Positions 8,713 to 16,982 of a stretch of 49,244 nucleotides of DNA are shown one piece after another; within the stretch, counting starts at the first letter, position 1; each line of letters starts with the position of its first letter. A program made the position numbers and the translations under genes. Below the pieces are notes generated by a model. The model saw only the letters and a list, made by a program, of their open reading frames with translations. It ran no database searches and was not told where the DNA came from. Source of the stretch: Natrialbaceae archaeon (GTDB lineage Archaea > Halobacteriota > Halobacteria > Halobacteriales > Natrialbaceae); the NCBI GenBank assembly GCA_003559215.1, contig PWMF01000017.1, positions 1 through 49,244 of the forward strand. The letters are read 5' to 3'.

Positions 8713-9108
8713 TTACTCGAGGCTGATTCCCGAGGAGTGTTCGGCCGACTCGAAGACGACCTCGAGGACGCCGTTGTTGTACGTCGCCGAGGCGCTGTGT
8801 TCGTTGACCCGCTGGGGGAGCGAGACGCGCTCGTCGTACTGGCGGTGGTCGCTCTGGGCCGAAATCGTGAGCGTCTTGCCGTCGCACTCCAGATCGATGT
8901 TGTCCTTCTCGACGCCCGGAAGGTCGGCGACGACGCGGATCTCGTCATCGGTCTCGTGGATGTCAACGTGGGTGTCCATCCCGAATCCGCTATCGACGGC
9001 GCTCGAGGAGTCGAAATCGACGTCGGCACCGCTCATCATTTCGTTCATCATCCGCTCGATTTCCCGAAAGAGATCGTCGAAGGGTTCGTCGCGGTCGTCT
9101 CGTCGCAT
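8713..9108 (-). CDS. Hsp20/alpha-crystallin family small heat-shock protein
   Basis: The chaperone has 131 residues. The alpha-crystallin domain covers about residues 45-130: VDIHETDDEIRVVADLPGVEKDNIDLECDGKTLTI, RVSLPQRV, and NNGVLEVVF, which is the A-x-x-x-x-G-V-L motif region in a slightly changed form. Small Hsps bind unfolding proteins without ATP and form oligomers. The N-terminus MRRDDRDEPFDDLFREIERMM is typical of haloarchaeal members. A TATA-like CTTTTG sits about 25-30 nt before this ATG, rejecting the longer frame beginning at 9135. The gene is monocistronic. Confidence 0.92.
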   Translation of the reverse strand: MRRDDRDEPFDDLFREIERMMNEMMSGADVDFDSSSAVDSGFGMDTHVDIHETDDEIRVVADLPGVEKDNIDLECDGKTLTISAQSDHRQYDERVSLPQRVNEHSASATYNNGVLEVVFESAEHSSGISLE

Positions 9109-9152
9109 AGCTGGTGGTAAGGAAGGGACGGGCAAAAGCTTTCCCCGACGAC

Positions 9153-10220
9153 TCAGTCGGCGGTCTGTCGATCGACGGCGCGTTCCTCGGAGTTGTCCAG
9201 TCGGCTGAGGCCGATCCCCAGCGTCTCGTTCGTCAGCGCCCGGCTCTCGGGACCGTTGAGCAGTCCCGTAACCGAGCGGATCGCGTCGATATTCTCGGGG
9301 ACGACGTCGGACTCCTGGTGGATCGCCTGCATACAGTAGAGGTCCCGTCCCTCGAGCGTGATCGACTCCTCCCAGATGCAGTTCTCCCAGATGTCGCCGC
9401 GGGGACGGCCGGCGTCGAGCGCGAGGTCCTTGAGCGTGCCGGCGCCGTCGATACCGGCGTAGTCGGGGATCATGAGCAGCCGGTTCTCCTCGCGGAGGCG
9501 GTCGCGGATCTCCGCGACGTCGTCGGGGGCTTCCTCGAGAGTGATGTTGACTGCGTGAACGTGCATCATCGTCGTCGGAACCTTGAGCCCGATGGTGTCG
9601 ATATCGAGCTCGGGGAAAACGGTCTGGACGTCCGGGCCGTGGTGGGAGGGGATGGAGACGGGATCCGGCAGGGCGTCGTTGATCGGGCCGCGGCCGGTCT
9701 GGCTCGGATCGCCACCGCGTCGGACGAGCGTCGTCCGAACCTTTTCGATACCGTAGCTCTCGTGGATCGGCGAGACGAGCCGCGAGAGACCGGTCGTGTT
9801 ACAGGAGACGACGCGAACGTAGTCGGCGTCGGTCGCCTCGTCGTAGTTCGCGCGGGCGTTGAAACTGACCTCCGCGATGGTCGCGTCCTCGCCGCCCTGG
9901 AAGAGTGCGGGGGTGTCGTGGCGCTCGTACAGCGGGCGATTCTGCGCACCGATTCCGGACGGCGTTGCGTCGACGACGATGTCGCTGTCCGCGACGAGGT
10001 CGTCCACGGTGCCGGCGAGGTCGATGCCAGCCTCGTGGAACCCATCGGTACGGTCCTCGTCGACCGCATAGAGCGGGTACTCCGCCTCGGCCGCCCCGAG
10101 TGCAACGTAGTCGGGACTGACCTTGGCGACGCCGGCGACCTCCATGTCTGGCTGGGTTCGCACGGCGTCTGCGACGCGCTTTCCGATGGTTCCATAACCG
10201 TTGATTCCGACCCGGAGCAT
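9153..10220 (-). CDS. gapII: Type II (archaeal) glyceraldehyde-3-phosphate dehydrogenase
   Basis: The enzyme has about 355 residues. It interconverts 1,3-bisphosphoglycerate and glyceraldehyde-3-phosphate, usually in the gluconeogenic direction in haloarchaea that also have a type I enzyme. The N-terminus [20 protein letters not shown] is the NAD(P)-binding Rossmann start, and the catalytic cysteine is in [11 protein letters not shown]. Archaeal-type features [12 protein letters not shown] and [11 protein letters not shown] are present. The frame extends upstream to 10352, but a TTATG TATA-like box lies 27-31 nt before this ATG. It is divergent from gapI, with palindromes between them that may control both. 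Confidence 0.95.
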   Translation of the reverse strand: MLRVGINGYGTIGKRVADAVRTQPDMEVAGVAKVSPDYVALGAAEAEYPLYAVDEDRTDGFHEAGIDLAGTVDDLVADSDIVVDATPSGIGAQNRPLYERHDTPALFQGGEDATIAEVSFNARANYDEATDADYVRVVSCNTTGLSRLVSPIHESYGIEKVRTTLVRRGGDPSQTGRGPINDALPDPVSIPSHHGPDVQTVFPELDIDTIGLKVPTTMMHVHAVNITLEEAPDDVAEIRDRLREENRLLMIPDYAGIDGAGTLKDLALDAGRPRGDIWENCIWEESITLEGRDLYCMQAIHQESDVVPENIDAIRSVTGLLNGPESRALTNETLGIGLSRLDNSEERAVDRQTAD

Positions 10221-10278
10221 ACGCGTCGACATCCACCGCCGACCGGCATAACTGTTTTGCAAGAATCTGATAGATGTT

Positions 10279-10294
10279 AACTCGAAATTGAGTT
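10279..10294. promoter_or_regulatory. Palindrome upstream of the gapII promoter (possible TrmB/GlpR-type site)
   Basis: AACTCGAAATTGAGTT is an inverted repeat (AACTC, N6, GAGTT). It resembles the haloarchaeal TrmB motif TACT-N7/8-GAGTA in spacing but has A/T swapped at the ends. It lies about 30 bp upstream of the gapII TATA region, a position that would suit activation. The link to a regulator is inferred. Confidence 0.4.
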
Positions 10295-10317
10295 GTCTAG
10301 GGCAGATCGGCAGAAGA

Positions 10318-10340
10318 ACACGTGCTAACGTGTATACACG
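10318..10340. promoter_or_regulatory. Overlapping palindromes between gapII and gapI
   Basis: ACACGT-N4-ACGTGT (10318-10333) overlaps the perfect 12-bp palindrome CGTGTATACACG (10329-10340). Two overlapping dyads in a 23-bp stretch of an intergenic region suggest binding of a dimeric regulator at alternative registers. Confidence 0.4.
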
Positions 10341-10373
10341 CCAAATTATCAAGAAGGGAGAATTTCTATGATA

Positions 10374-10385
10374 TGTGGTACCACA
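10374..10385. promoter_or_regulatory. Perfect 12-bp palindrome TGTGGTACCACA
   Basis: A perfect dyad in the gapII/gapI intergenic region, about 75 bp upstream of the gapI TATA box. It is a possible upstream operator; no regulator can be assigned. Confidence 0.35.
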
Positions 10386-10459
10386 ACGAGTTCACCTCGC
10401 CGAACGATAGATCGAAAACCTCTCTTATCGTTAATCAACGTTTTGCGAGGGGTAAGTGA

Positions 10460-10465
10460 TTTAAT
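10460..10465 (+). promoter_or_regulatory. TATA box of gapI
   Basis: TTTAAT lies 24-29 nt before the gapI ATG, the spacing of a leaderless haloarchaeal transcript. Transcription would begin at or next to the start codon. Confidence 0.6.
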
Positions 10466-10479
10466 CGTGGACCGCGTAG

Positions 10480-10494
10480 TACTCAGATATGAGT
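10480..10494 (+). promoter_or_regulatory. TrmB-like operator overlapping the gapI start
   Basis: TACT-N7-GAGT (the next base is G, not the consensus A) matches the TACT-N7/8-GAGTA motif known for TrmB of Halobacterium. It covers the predicted transcription and translation start, a position that would block RNA polymerase. This fits repression of glycolytic gapI without sugar. The match is seen in the sequence; the regulator is inferred. Confidence 0.5.
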
Positions 10495-11559
10495 GAACAT
10501 TCGTACACGGAGAACGAGTTCGAGGGCACACTCCGTATCGGCCTCAACGGGTTCGGGCGGATCGGACGAAACGTCCTCCGTGCGTCGCTGTCGTACGACG
10601 ACGTCGAGATCGTCGGAATCAACGACGTCATGGACAACGACGATATGCGCTACCTGCTGGAGTACGACTCGGTTCACGGCCGCCTCGAGGACGTCACCCT
10701 CGAGGACGACACCCTCACCGTCGAGGGTCAGGAGATCCGGCTCTGTTCCGAGCGCGATCCGACCCAGCTCCCCTGGGACGAACTCGACGTCGACGTCGCG
10801 TTCGAGGCGACCGGGATCTTCCGTACGCACGACGAGGCCGCCCAGCATCTCGAAGCCGGCGCCGAGAAGGTGCTGATCTCCGCCCCGCCGAAGGGCGAAA
10901 AGGAGGTCCAGACGATCGTCTACGGCGTCAACCACGACGAGTACGACGGCGAGGACGTGCTCTCGAACGCCTCCTGTACGACGAACTCGGTCGCGCCGGT
11001 CGTGAAGGTGCTCGACGACGAGTTCGGCATCGAATCCGGGCTGCTGACGACGGTTCACGCCTACACCGGCACTCAAAATCTGGTCGACGGCCCGCTCGAC
11101 AAGCGCCGTCGCGGCCGTTCCGCCGCCGAGAACATCATCCCGACCTCCACCGGCGCTGCCATCGCCACCACCGAAGTACTGCCCCAGCTCGAGGGCAAAC
11201 TCGACGGGATGGCGATGCGCGTTCCCGTTCCGAACGGGTCGATCACCGACCTCACCGTCGACCTCGAGGAGGACGTCACCGAGGAGGAGCTCGCCGACGC
11301 GATCCGATCGGCAGCCGACGACGAACTCGCCGGCGTACTCGGCTACACCGACGAGGAGATCGTCTCCCGGGATATCGTCGGGCTCCCGTTCTCCTCGTAC
11401 GTCGACCTCGAGTCGACGATGGCGCTCGAGGACGGCCTCGTCAAGGTGTTGACCTGGTACGACAACGAGTACGGGTTCTCGAACCGGATGCTTGACCTCG
11501 CGACGTACGTCGCCGCCGAGGCCAAAGTCGACGAGGCCGACGAGGCCGTCGCCCGCTGA
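10489..11559 (+). CDS. gapI: Type I glyceraldehyde-3-phosphate dehydrogenase
   Basis: The enzyme has 356 residues and belongs to the bacterial/eukaryotic type. It oxidises glyceraldehyde-3-phosphate with NAD and phosphate in the lower glycolytic path. It shows the Rossmann start RIGLNGFGRIGRNVLRA, INDVMDN (an Asp that favours NAD), the catalytic Cys163 in SNASCTTNSVAP, and WYDNEYGFSNRM near the C-terminus. It has an extra acidic N-terminal stretch MSEHSYTENEFEG. A TATA box and a TrmB-like site lie at the start. pgk follows 47 nt downstream with its own TATA box. The pair gapII/gapI lets the cell split gluconeogenesis from glycolysis. Confidence 0.97.
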   Translation: MSEHSYTENEFEGTLRIGLNGFGRIGRNVLRASLSYDDVEIVGINDVMDNDDMRYLLEYDSVHGRLEDVTLEDDTLTVEGQEIRLCSERDPTQLPWDELDVDVAFEATGIFRTHDEAAQHLEAGAEKVLISAPPKGEKEVQTIVYGVNHDEYDGEDVLSNASCTTNSVAPVVKVLDDEFGIESGLLTTVHAYTGTQNLVDGPLDKRRRGRSAAENIIPTSTGAAIATTEVLPQLEGKLDGMAMRVPVPNGSITDLTVDLEEDVTEEELADAIRSAADDELAGVLGYTDEEIVSRDIVGLPFSSYVDLESTMALEDGLVKVLTWYDNEYGFSNRMLDLATYVAAEAKVDEADEAVAR

Positions 11560-11606
11560 GCAACTGCCACTTTAACCTTTAAGCGCGTTCGACACGCCCT
11601 CTCCGT

Positions 11607-12812
11607 ATGTTCAAGACGATCGACGACCTCGAGCCAGAGCAGCGACTGCTGGTCCGTCTCGACCTCAACGCACCCGTCGAGGACGGCGCCGTTCAGGACA
11701 ACCGACGATTCGCGCGCCACGCCGAGACGCTCCAGGAACTGCTCGAGGACGGCCACTCCGTCGCGGCGCTCGCCCATCAGGGCCGACCCGGCCGCGACAC
11801 GTTCGTCTCGCTCGACCAACACGCGGATATCCTCGCGGATCATCTCGACCGGGACGTCGCGTTCGTCGCCGACACTTTCGGCGAGGACGCCCTCGCGGCG
11901 ATCGACGGCCTCGAGGGCGGCGACGTACTCGTCCTCGAGAACGCCCGAATGTGCGACGAGGAGTTGCCCGAGGAAGAGCCGGACGTCAAAGCCGACACCG
12001 AGTTCGTCCAAACGCTCGCCCCGGAGTTCGACGCCTACGTCAACGACGCCTACTCGGCGGCCCACCGCTCCCACGCCTCGTTGGTCGGCTTCCCGCGCGT
12101 GATGGACGCATACGCGGGCCGGGTGATGGAGACGGAGTACACCGCAAACTCCGCGATCCAGGAGCGGGAGTTCGACGGTCCCGTCACGATGGCGCTCGGT
12201 GGCACCAAGGCGGAAGATCTGATCCCCGTTATCGAGAGCGTTGAGGACGTCGACCGGTTCTGTCTCGGCGGTATCGTCGGCGAACTCTTCTTGCGCGCAG
12301 CGGGCCACGACGTCGGCTACGACGTCGACGGCACCGACTTCTTCGACGATCAGTGGGACGACCAGCGCGAGACGATCGAACGCATCCTCTCCGAGTACGA
12401 GGACTCGCTGTACCTCGCGACGGACCTCGCCTACGAGGGCGAGAACGACGAGCGCGCCGAGACCGACGTGGAGGGTCTCGAGAAGGAGACCTCCTATCTC
12501 GACGTCGGCTCCGACACCGCAGAAACGTACGCCGATCTCGTCCGCGAATCCGAGGCCGTCTTCGTCAAGGGCGCGCTGGGCGTCTTCGAGGACGAGCGCT
12601 TCGCCGACGGCACCGTGACGGTGCTCGAGGCGATCGCTGAAACGGACTGCTTCTCGGTCGTCGGCGGTGGCGACACCTCCCGCGCTATCGAGATGTACGG
12701 CCTCGAGGAGGACGACTTCGGTCACGTCTCGATCGCCGGCGGCGCCTACGTCCGCGCGCTCACTGGCGAGCCCCTGGTCGCGGTCGAGGCCCTCGAGGAC
12801 GCGAACGAGTAG
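11607..12812 (+). CDS. pgk: Phosphoglycerate kinase
   Basis: The enzyme has 401 residues and transfers phosphate between 1,3-bisphosphoglycerate and ADP. The N-terminal substrate-binding motif LLVRLDLNAPVEDG, NRRFARHAETL, and LAHQGRPGRD match the archaeal PGK pattern, followed by ENARMCDEE and DAYVNDAYSAAHRSHASLVG. The C-terminal nucleotide end has FSVVGGGDTSRAIE and VSIAGGAYVRALTGEPL. The usual GGK and GGGAT motifs are in the modified archaeal form. TTTAAG at 11578-11583, 24-29 nt before the ATG, indicates an independent leaderless promoter in addition to readthrough from gapI. Confidence 0.97.
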   Translation: MFKTIDDLEPEQRLLVRLDLNAPVEDGAVQDNRRFARHAETLQELLEDGHSVAALAHQGRPGRDTFVSLDQHADILADHLDRDVAFVADTFGEDALAAIDGLEGGDVLVLENARMCDEELPEEEPDVKADTEFVQTLAPEFDAYVNDAYSAAHRSHASLVGFPRVMDAYAGRVMETEYTANSAIQEREFDGPVTMALGGTKAEDLIPVIESVEDVDRFCLGGIVGELFLRAAGHDVGYDVDGTDFFDDQWDDQRETIERILSEYEDSLYLATDLAYEGENDERAETDVEGLEKETSYLDVGSDTAETYADLVRESEAVFVKGALGVFEDERFADGTVTVLEAIAETDCFSVVGGGDTSRAIEMYGLEEDDFGHVSIAGGAYVRALTGEPLVAVEALEDANE

Positions 12813-12867
12813 CGTCCTGGTCTAACCGATAGCAAGACCTTTCGGCTCGCTGCTTCCAGTATCTGGT

Positions 12868-13830
12868 ATGTCCGATCTCCGTGCAGCCGCCGAGACGGCC
12901 GTCCGACAGTGTCTCGCACTCGAGTCCCACGAGAGCTGTGCCGTCGTCACCGACGACGAGCGCGAACCGATCGGCGAGGCGATCTACGAGGTCGCAAGCG
13001 AAATGTCCGACGACGCCGTCATCGTCCGCTACCCGCCGGGCGAGACCCACGGCGGCGAACCGCCGGAACCGGTCGCGTCGGCGATGGCCGGCGCCGACGT
13101 CGTCCTCGCGCCGACCACCAAGAGCCTGAGCCACACCCGCGCCCGCGGTGAAGCCAACGAGGCCGGCGCCCGCGTCGCCACGCTGCCGGGAATCACCGAG
13201 GAAGTGTTTACGACGGGGCTGGACGCCGACTACGAGGCGATCGCCGACCACTCCGCCGACGTCCTCGAGCAGGTCGAAGACGCCGAGGAGATCCGCGTCA
13301 CGGCGCCCGCGGGGACCGACATCACGTTCGGGGTCGGGGATCGGGAGTTCCTCTCGGATACGGGGATCGTCCACGAGTCCGGCGAGATGTCGAACCTGCC
13401 CGCGGGTGAGGTGTTCGTCAGCCCCGAGACCGCCGACGGGACGTTCGTCGTCGACGGGACGATGCGACCCCACGGGCTGCTCGAGGACGGCCAGGAGCTT
13501 CGCTTCGAGGTCGAGGACGGACTCGTCACCGAGATTTCCGACGACGAGATCCGCGAAACGGTCGAGATCGCCGCGGAGGAGGTCGGCGACGCGGCCTACA
13601 ACCTCGCGGAACTCGGTATTGGCACGAACGTCGCGGTCACCGACCTCGTCGGCTCCGTCCTGCTGGACGAGAAGGCCGGCGGGACGGTCCATATCGCGAT
13701 CGGCGACGATGCGGGCATCGGCGGCGACGTCGACGCGCCGATCCACCTCGACGGGATCGTCCGGGAGCCGACGGTGTGGGCGGATGGGGAGGTCGTAGAC
13801 CTCCCGACGGCGAACGGCGACGAGCCGTGA
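12868..13830 (+). CDS. Aminopeptidase, M29-like (AmpS/NicX fold)
   Basis: The 320-residue protein resembles the thermophilic metalloaminopeptidase family M29 and the related dihydroxypyridine dioxygenase group annotated as leucyl aminopeptidase in haloarchaea. Metal-ligand regions visible are NLPAGEVFVSPE (Glu), AELGIGTN, LLDEKAGGTVHIAIGD (Glu, His), and HLDGIV (His, Asp). It likely removes N-terminal residues from peptides in the cytoplasm. It lies 55 nt after pgk. Its last 15 codons coincide with a 25-bp element that recurs 101 bp downstream, so the C-terminus may have been captured from a repeat. Confidence 0.78.
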   Translation: MSDLRAAAETAVRQCLALESHESCAVVTDDEREPIGEAIYEVASEMSDDAVIVRYPPGETHGGEPPEPVASAMAGADVVLAPTTKSLSHTRARGEANEAGARVATLPGITEEVFTTGLDADYEAIADHSADVLEQVEDAEEIRVTAPAGTDITFGVGDREFLSDTGIVHESGEMSNLPAGEVFVSPETADGTFVVDGTMRPHGLLEDGQELRFEVEDGLVTEISDDEIRETVEIAAEEVGDAAYNLAELGIGTNVAVTDLVGSVLLDEKAGGTVHIAIGDDAGIGGDVDAPIHLDGIVREPTVWADGEVVDLPTANGDEP

Positions 13831-13990
13831 GCGGGCGTGGAAGTGAAACTTCCACGTAGCGAGTGAGCGGCGCCAGCCGCGAACGCGGGGAGGTCGTAGA
13901 CCTCCCGACGGGCGAGCGGTGAAGCCGCGAGCAGGCACCGAGATCGAGCTTCCCGGAGCGAGGGAGGACCGCACCGTTCTCGAGCAGGGA
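13786..13990. repeat. Degenerate ~100-bp direct repeat with hairpins
   Basis: A 25-bp block is exactly repeated at 13786-13810 and 13887-13911 (101-bp period). The core of each copy folds as GGGAGGTC-GTA-GACCTCCC. Bases after each block also align with gaps (GCGA-CGG, AGCCG-GAGC, CTTCC, GAGCGAG/GAGTGAG). The first unit also contains GTGGAAGT-GAA-ACTTCCAC at 13837-13855, again an 8-bp stem with a 3-nt loop. Unit one overlaps the end of the aminopeptidase gene. It may be a miniature intergenic element or terminator-type structure. Confidence 0.65.
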
Positions 13991-14109
13991 CGCCGAATCG
14001 GAGCGGGCGCGACCCCGACGTGCCGGTACCGATCGGCGACGGTGCGAGCCAGTAACGGGCCCACACGCGGTCCAATCGCCTTTTACGGCCGTGGCGTCTA
14101 CGGCGTGTT

Positions 14110-14763
14110 ATGAACGACGTTCCAGACCGGATCCCGACGCCCTGTCCGTCGTGCTCGCCGGACCTCGAGACGGTCCACGAAGTACTGACGGAGGGCGGTG
14201 GGGCGCTTACGGTTCGTTGCAGCGAATGCGGTCACGTCCACAAGGTACAGCCCGATCCCGAACGCGAAGTCACCCTCGACGTCGTCGTCTCCCAGGAGGA
14301 CGAGTCGTTCACCGCGAACGTCACCGCGCCCGAAGACGAGACCGTCGAGGTCGGCGACGAGTTCATCCTCGAGACCGACGAGGTGCTCTCGACGGTCCGC
14401 GTCACGAGCGTCGAACTCGACGGTCACCGCCGCGTCGAGGAGGCCGACGCCGACGAGGTCGAGACCGTCTGGACCCGCGAGGTCGACAACGTGGCAGTCA
14501 ACGTCACCGTGCATCCACAGGACGGCTCCCGGGACGACAGCCGGAGCATCACCGTCTACGTCCCCGGCGACTACGAGTTCGAGGTCGGCTCGATCGAGGA
14601 GTTCGGCGACGACGAGTTCGAGATCGACGCCTTCGTCGTTCGGAAGGATGCCTCGGAGTACGACCGCGATCGCTACGATATGGAGGGCGACACGGGCGTC
14701 GCGAAGGACCTCAAGCGGGTCTACGCCTACGACGAACAGACCAGCGCCTGGTCGGCCTGGTAG
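14110..14763 (+). CDS. HVO_0476 family zinc finger protein
   Basis: The protein has 217 residues. An N-terminal zinc ribbon has CPSC (residues 12-15) and CSEC (residues 37-40). A beta-rich domain follows, with repeated acidic strands (EDETVEVGDEFILETDEVLSTVRVTSVELDG), then EFEIDAFVVRKDASEYDRDRYDMEGDTGVAKDLKRVYA at the end. This matches my memory of the haloarchaeal family named after HVO_0476, which is conserved near gap/pgk. Function is unknown; a nucleic-acid or translation-associated role is possible from the ribbon. A TATA-like CTTTTAC lies about 27 nt upstream. Confidence 0.85.
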   Translation: MNDVPDRIPTPCPSCSPDLETVHEVLTEGGGALTVRCSECGHVHKVQPDPEREVTLDVVVSQEDESFTANVTAPEDETVEVGDEFILETDEVLSTVRVTSVELDGHRRVEEADADEVETVWTREVDNVAVNVTVHPQDGSRDDSRSITVYVPGDYEFEVGSIEEFGDDEFEIDAFVVRKDASEYDRDRYDMEGDTGVAKDLKRVYAYDEQTSAWSAW

Positions 14764-14874
14764 TCGACTCGATTCATCTCTCGAGACGTAACCGATAGCG
14801 GACTCGTCCGGGCTACGGAACCGGCACGCAGTTGCGTCCCACAGGCTATTGCTCGCGAGCCCGTAGGTCCCGTT

Positions 14875-15543
14875 ATGTTCGATCGGTTCAGCTCCGACGA
14901 CGGAGGCGACCGGACGGACGACTACGAACGCGCCCGCGAACGGATGGTTCGGACGCTATCCGATCGGGTCGACGACGACCGGGTCCTCGAGGCCCTCAGG
15001 TCGGTCCCACGCCACAAGTTCGTCCCGCCGGATCGTCGCGGCGACGCCTATCAGGACCACCCGCTGCCGATCGGCGACGGCCAGACGATCAGCGCGCCCC
15101 ACATGGTCGCGATCATGGCTGATCGGCTCGAGCTCGAGCCCGGCGAGGACGTCCTCGAGATCGGCACCGGCTGTGGCTACCACGCCGCCGTCACGGCGGA
15201 ACTCGTCGGTGCCGAGGGCGTCTACAGCGTCGAGTACGGCGAGGAGCTCGCTGAGCAGGCACGGGAGCGCCTCGCCGAGACGGGGTACGGCGACGTCTCG
15301 ATTCGCGTCGGCGACGGCCGCGAGGGATGGGCTGAACGCGCGCCGTACGACGCCGCGTATTTCACCTGCGCGACGCCAGAGCTGCCCGACCCCGTCGTCG
15401 AACAGGTCCGGACCGGTGGTCGGCTACTCGCCCCGATCGGGACCGGGTTCCAGACGCTCGTCATGGCCGAGAAGCGCGAAAACGGGGGCCTCGAACGAAG
15501 CGAACACGGCGGCGTTCGGTTCGTTCGAATGCGAGGAGAGTAG
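14875..15543 (+). CDS. pcm: Protein-L-isoaspartate O-methyltransferase
   Basis: The enzyme has 222 residues and uses S-adenosylmethionine to methylate isoaspartyl residues in damaged proteins, starting their repair. Diagnostic motifs are all present: VPRHKFVP, LPIGDGQTISAPHMVAIM (residues about 64-81), SAM motif I VLEIGTGCGYHAAV (about 93-106), YSVEY, and LLAPIG near the C-terminus. The N-terminus (residues 1-18) is an acidic halophilic extension. A second, more divergent copy follows 56 nt downstream on the same strand, probably in the same transcript. Confidence 0.95.
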   Translation: MFDRFSSDDGGDRTDDYERARERMVRTLSDRVDDDRVLEALRSVPRHKFVPPDRRGDAYQDHPLPIGDGQTISAPHMVAIMADRLELEPGEDVLEIGTGCGYHAAVTAELVGAEGVYSVEYGEELAEQARERLAETGYGDVSIRVGDGREGWAERAPYDAAYFTCATPELPDPVVEQVRTGGRLLAPIGTGFQTLVMAEKRENGGLERSEHGGVRFVRMRGE

Positions 15544-15599
15544 TCCGTCGTTGCGCGGGCGGGCGCGTAGTTGATAATGCTTCGTCCGCTACCCCGAGT

Positions 15600-16343
15600 A
15601 TGGACTCTGCGGTACTCCGAGAGGACATGGTCGACGGCCTCGAGTCCCCCTCCAAGGGGGTCCTCACCGACGAGGCTGTCGCCATCGCCATGCGGGACGT
15701 TCCCCGCCACGAGTTCCTCCAGGACGACCGAGCTGCTTACGCCGACCGCGAGTACGAGGTCCTCGAGACCCGCGTCCTCGCGCCGAGCACGGTCGCCCGC
15801 CTGTTCGAGGCGCTCACCCTCGAGGAGGGCGACGACGTGTTGATCGTCGGCGCCGGCGTCGGCTACACGGCGGCCGTCGCGGCCGAGATCGTCGGCGAGC
15901 AGCGAGTCCACGCCGTCGACATCTCACGACGGTTGGTCGCCGAGGCGCGATCCAACCTCGAGCGGGCGGAATACGAGGGCGTCCTCGTCGACCGCCGCGA
16001 CGGTGCGGGCGGACTCCCGGAGTACGCTCCCTTCGATCGGATCCTGCTCGAGGCGGCCGCGGTCGATCCGCCGCGACCGCTGCTGGCCCAGCTCGCCGAC
16101 GGCGGCCGACTCGTCCTCCCCCGGGGTACCCAACCCCAGCGCCTCGCGGCCGTCGACGCCGACGGATCGAGCGAACGGTTCGAGGCAGTCTCGTTCGATC
16201 CGCTGCTGCTCGAGGGAGAACAGTCCGGTGCCGTCGAGCGCAACCGAACCGATCGTGAGGACGTAGAGTACGCTCGCCAACGGGCGGAGTCGCGAACGGG
16301 CTGGGAGCAGGAGTGGATCGAGTGGGACGACCGATTGCGCTGA
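15600..16343 (+). CDS. PCMT-like methyltransferase paralogue, divergent
   Basis: The 247-residue protein follows pcm and keeps its overall plan: VPRHEFLQDDRAAYADREYEVLETRVLAPSTVARLFEAL, then SAM motif I VLIVGAGVGYTAAVAAEIVG (about 80-99). It lacks the GQTISxP motif that forms the isoaspartyl site in true enzymes; TRVLAPS stands there instead. Its C-terminal part (residues 180-247) is longer and ends in EQEWIEWDDRLR. It probably binds SAM, but its acceptor may not be isoaspartate. It is likely co-transcribed with pcm. Confidence 0.82.
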   Translation: MDSAVLREDMVDGLESPSKGVLTDEAVAIAMRDVPRHEFLQDDRAAYADREYEVLETRVLAPSTVARLFEALTLEEGDDVLIVGAGVGYTAAVAAEIVGEQRVHAVDISRRLVAEARSNLERAEYEGVLVDRRDGAGGLPEYAPFDRILLEAAAVDPPRPLLAQLADGGRLVLPRGTQPQRLAAVDADGSSERFEAVSFDPLLLEGEQSGAVERNRTDREDVEYARQRAESRTGWEQEWIEWDDRLR

Positions 16344-16365
16344 TTGGCTACAGATCTGATACCCG

Positions 16366-16791
16366 CTATCGGTTGGCTGATCCTGGAAGCCGGTCCTCGA
16401 GGCGACACTTCTCTGCGCGGTTGACGCTCGGATGGGCGATTTCCGGTTCGGTTACTCGAAGATACGTACTCTTTGCACCAGCATCCTCCGACGGAACCCA
16501 GTAGAGTTGCTCGGTGTCACGGCATCTGACTGCGAACGCGTCGATCTTGTCTTCGTAATCGGTTCGAACGACTTCGCCGTTCGACGTCGTCTTGCTCGTC
16601 GTTTTGAACCGAACGACGTCGTCCTCGATCCAGCCAGTTTTATATTGGACTCGCTTGAGGGCCGTTCCCGTATCGAGAACGAGGTCGTAGCTCTCGTTGT
16701 CCCCGAACGGCACCGAGACGGTGTAGCCCTCGGCGATCAGCGCAGCCATGATCTTGGCCTCTGTTTCGTCTCCGACCTGTTTGGTGTTCAT
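16366..16791 (-). CDS. PD-(D/E)XK nuclease-like protein (group I intron endonuclease family)
   Basis: The protein has 141 residues. The N-terminal GDETEAKIMAALIAEGYTVSVPFGDNESYDLVLDTG and LKRVQYKTG fit the PD-(D/E)XK core: Glu in helix 1, Asp in YDLVLD, and Q-x-K in VQYKTG. This resembles the haloarchaeal proteins called group I intron-associated PD-(D/E)XK endonucleases (PF11645, from memory). No intron is visible in the window. The gene sits between pcm and a tRNA 3'-end fragment, and may be a remnant of a mobile element or a host DNA repair nuclease. Confidence 0.75.
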   Translation of the reverse strand: MNTKQVGDETEAKIMAALIAEGYTVSVPFGDNESYDLVLDTGTALKRVQYKTGWIEDDVVRFKTTSKTTSNGEVVRTDYEDKIDAFAVRCRDTEQLYWVPSEDAGAKSTYLRVTEPEIAHPSVNRAEKCRLEDRLPGSANR

Positions 16792-16955
16792 CGTTACCTC
16801 CTCGTGTACCCGTTGTCGTACAAAAACTCGAGCCTGATGGGGGTTCTTCTCCCGACTTTTTCACGGCTGGTGCCTGAGATTACGCTATTGTCTCGAATTC
16901 AGGAACCGAAGAATAGCTACCACATTATTTGCTTGTGAACTAACATCGACAAAAA

Positions 16956-16982
16956 GGGGCTGGAGCGGGATTTGAACCACGG
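16956..16982 (-). other. tRNA 3'-end-like fragment
   Basis: On the minus strand this reads as a T-arm plus 3' acceptor strand, ending CTCCAGCCCC and followed by TTTTT. Seventeen bases (GGTTCAAATCCCGCTCC) are identical to the adjacent tRNA-Asp genes, but the acceptor strand differs (CAGCCCC against GGGC). No matching 5' half is found upstream, so this is not a complete tRNA. It may be an old attachment-site scar or a decayed tRNA. The T5 tract at 16951-16955 could also end tRNA transcription. Confidence 0.6.
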
